DNA of 22,195 nucleotides from Candidatus Cibiobacter qucibialis. GTDB taxonomy: Bacteria; Bacillota; Clostridia; Oscillospirales; Ruminococcaceae. Below the pieces are notes generated by a model, which saw only the letters and a program-made list of their open reading frames with translations, was not told where the DNA came from and made no database searches. Position numbers and translations under genes: made by a program. How positions within the stretch are numbered: position 1 is the stretch's first letter; every line of letters starts with the position of its first letter. This document shows positions 20,749 to 22,195 of this stretch, in pieces. The stretch is from contig SAUS01000045.1 in assembly GCA_004000625.1 (NCBI GenBank), positions 1 through 22,195 of the forward strand. The letters run 5' to 3'.

Positions 20749-20888
20749 AATAATGAGGAATTAGCAATTAGAAATTAGGAATTGAAGGCTGACTTTATGT
20801 TTTGTTCAAATCCCAATGTTCTTGCTGATTTCTCTGCCATACCGTTCATCCCTAATTGCTCATTCCTAATTACTCATTTCTAATTATT
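20749..20888. repeat. AT-rich palindromic repeat between serC and serA
   Basis: Two 35-nt arms (20749-20783 and 20854-20888) are inverted repeats with 28 of 35 matches. Each is built from degenerate tandem AATTAGN units. The central 70 bp is unrelated and non-coding. The element starts within the serC stop region and ends three bases before the serA ribosome site. Transcribed, it would form one long hairpin. It is unlike the other repeat elements in the window. Confidence 0.7.
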
Positions 20889-20908
20889 ACAGGGGGTTAT
20901 CCGCCATT

Positions 20909-22069
20909 ATGTATACCATCAAAACCATGAACGCCATTTCGCCGGTTGGGCTGGCAAAGCTGCCGGCCAACCAGTTCGAGATCAATAACGAGGCTGACGA
21001 CGCACAGGGCATTCTGGTGCGCAGCGCCGACCTGCATGATGTTGCCCTGCCCAAAAGCCTGCTGGCCATTGCCCGCGCAGGTGCCGGCACCAACAACATT
21101 CCCATTGACCAGTGCACCGAGCAGGGCATCGTAGTGTTCAACACCCCCGGTGCCAACGCCAACGCTGTGGCCGAGCTGGTCATCGGTGCGCTGGTGTCCG
21201 GCAGCCGCAATGTACCGGACGCTGTGCAGTGGGCGCAGGGCCTGAAAGGCAGCGCCACCCTGGCCAAGGATGTGGAGAAGGGCAAAAAGCAGTTTGTCGG
21301 CCCGGAACTGCGCGGCAAAACCATCGGTGTAATCGGCCTGGGTGCCATTGGTGCCCGCGTCGCCAACGCCGCCGTTGCCCTGGGCATGGAAGTTCTGGGC
21401 TATGACCCATACATTTCCATTGACGCTGCATGGAGCCTGTCCCGCAGCGTACAGCACTGCGTCACCCTGGGCGATATGCTGCCCCGCTGCGACTATCTGA
21501 CCATCCATGTGCCGTACCTGCCCTCCACCAAGAACACCATCAATGCCCAGACGCTGGCCATGTGCAAGGACGGCGTGCGTGTGCTGAACTTTGCCCGCGG
21601 TGAGCTGGTTGATAACTTTGCCCTGCTGGATGCTCTCGGCACCGGCAAGGTTGCCCAGTATTTCTGCGATTTCCCGGCGGAGGAGCTGCTGGGTGTGAAA
21701 GGAGTTTACTGCACGCCGCACCTGGGCGCTTCCACCCCGGAAAGCGAGACCAACTGCGCTGTGATGGCAGCCAATGAGCTGAGCGACTACCTGAAAAACG
21801 GCAACATCACCCACAGTGTCAACCTGCCGGATGTCAGCCAGCCGCGCGTTGGCGGCAAGCGCATCTGCATCATTCACCGCAATGAGCCGGGCGCAATCTC
21901 TTCCATCACCGGCATTCTGACCGCCGCCAACCTGAACATTGAGAACATGGTGAACAAAGGCCGCAAGAATGTTGCCTACACCATGCTGGATGTAACAGGC
22001 AACGTGGATGCCGGCCTAACCGCACAGCTCAGCGGCATTGATGCCGCCATCCGCGTGCGTATCCTGTGA
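20909..22069 (+). CDS. serA: D-3-phosphoglycerate dehydrogenase SerA (short form)
   Basis: SerA oxidises 3-phosphoglycerate with NAD, the first step of serine synthesis. The 386-residue chain has the Rossmann motif GLGAIG (143-148) with D166 for the NAD ribose, and the substrate loop ARAGAGTNNI (55-64). The catalytic set is R230 (FARGELVD), E258 (FPAEE) and H271 (TPHLGAST). It ends in an ACT-like domain (about 318-386, HRNEPGAISSITGILTAANLNI) and lacks the intervening domain of long forms. The ACT domain hints at serine feedback, which is inference. The ribosome site AGGGGG is 12 bases before the ATG, longer than usual. A terminator follows. Confidence 0.95.
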   Translation: MYTIKTMNAISPVGLAKLPANQFEINNEADDAQGILVRSADLHDVALPKSLLAIARAGAGTNNIPIDQCTEQGIVVFNTPGANANAVAELVIGALVSGSRNVPDAVQWAQGLKGSATLAKDVEKGKKQFVGPELRGKTIGVIGLGAIGARVANAAVALGMEVLGYDPYISIDAAWSLSRSVQHCVTLGDMLPRCDYLTIHVPYLPSTKNTINAQTLAMCKDGVRVLNFARGELVDNFALLDALGTGKVAQYFCDFPAEELLGVKGVYCTPHLGASTPESETNCAVMAANELSDYLKNGNITHSVNLPDVSQPRVGGKRICIIHRNEPGAISSITGILTAANLNIENMVNKGRKNVAYTMLDVTGNVDAGLTAQLSGIDAAIRVRIL

Positions 22070-22098
22070 TAATACCTTAAAATAGAGGGGTTTGGGTC

Positions 22099-22138
22099 TG
22101 CCGCAGCGGGGCATGGGGTTCCGTTGCGGCATTTTGTT
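22099..22138 (+). terminator. Terminator of the serC-serA operon
   Basis: An 11-bp stem with one G-U pair (22099-22109 with 22121-22131), followed by TTTTGTTT. The last 57 bases of the window hold nothing I can identify. Confidence 0.85.
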
Positions 22139-22195
22139 TGGGCAATACCGCATAATTCTAAGTGCCGATACGGCGAGCGAGGTGCGGCAGATGCC

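Noticed and set aside
20749..20888. Riboswitch or terminator between serC and serA
   Set aside because: The arms are tandem AATTAG-type units without GC-rich stems or a terminal T-run, and no known riboswitch core is visible. A repeat element is the simpler reading.

Overview
The window looks like chromosomal DNA from a moderately GC-rich gut Clostridia bacterium. A Faecalibacterium / Gemmiger / Subdoligranulum-like member of the Oscillospirales is my best guess. The reasons are a spoIIR sporulation gene, AddB-type recombination, two-subunit iron-sulfur serine dehydratase, strong GGAGG-type ribosome binding sites, and small AT-rich palindromic repeats between GC-rich genes. The taxon is inferred from gene content only. 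I see no phage structural genes, transposase, CRISPR array or rRNA.

Layout. 1-4270 (minus strand): addB and spoIIR, probably co-transcribed. 4272-4532: a non-coding stretch with hairpins. 4533-7257 (minus): an Lrp/AsnC regulator, a class I aminotransferase and ispE, read as one operon with a one-base stop/start overlap. 7294-9440 (minus): a radical SAM protein with a helix-hairpin-helix DNA-binding segment, overlapping its usual DUF4130 partner; this is a predicted but uncharacterised DNA repair or modification pair. 9611-10836: an HTH plus S24-peptidase repressor divergent from a 92-residue membrane protein. Two textbook promoters lie between them, and each carries an ACAAC-N5-GTTGT operator in its spacer. 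10935-11684: cutC. 11753-12071: two serine tRNAs (UGA, GCU) with promoter and terminator. 12124-12341: a MITE-like repeat and a terminator. 12374-13132: a ZIP metal transporter destroyed by several frameshifts and a stop. 13241-13690: a small membrane protein with the decarboxylase beta-subunit signature GGADGPT. 13897-15045: an iron-dependent FucO-type alcohol dehydrogenase with a Rex-like palindrome on its promoter. 15255-17006: a promoter, two tandem terminator-like hairpins, a second copy of the MITE-like repeat, then the serine dehydratase genes sdaAB-sdaAA. 17024-17170: another inverted-repeat element. 17176-19298 (minus): a membrane-bound XRE regulator, an HD-domain hydrolase and a BlaI-type repressor. 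19531-22138 (plus): serC and serA, separated by a third kind of palindromic repeat and followed by a terminator.

How the genes relate. Serine recurs: two serine tRNAs, serine breakdown to pyruvate (sdaAB/sdaAA) and two of the three steps of serine synthesis (serA, serC; serB not seen). The two enzymatic arms have separate promoters, and the degradative arm has an attenuator-like leader. The most interesting regulatory unit is the S24 repressor switch at 10237-10558, which has the form of a DNA-damage-cleavable repressor controlling itself and a small membrane protein. The best candidate for an undescribed enzyme system is the radical SAM / DUF4130 pair.
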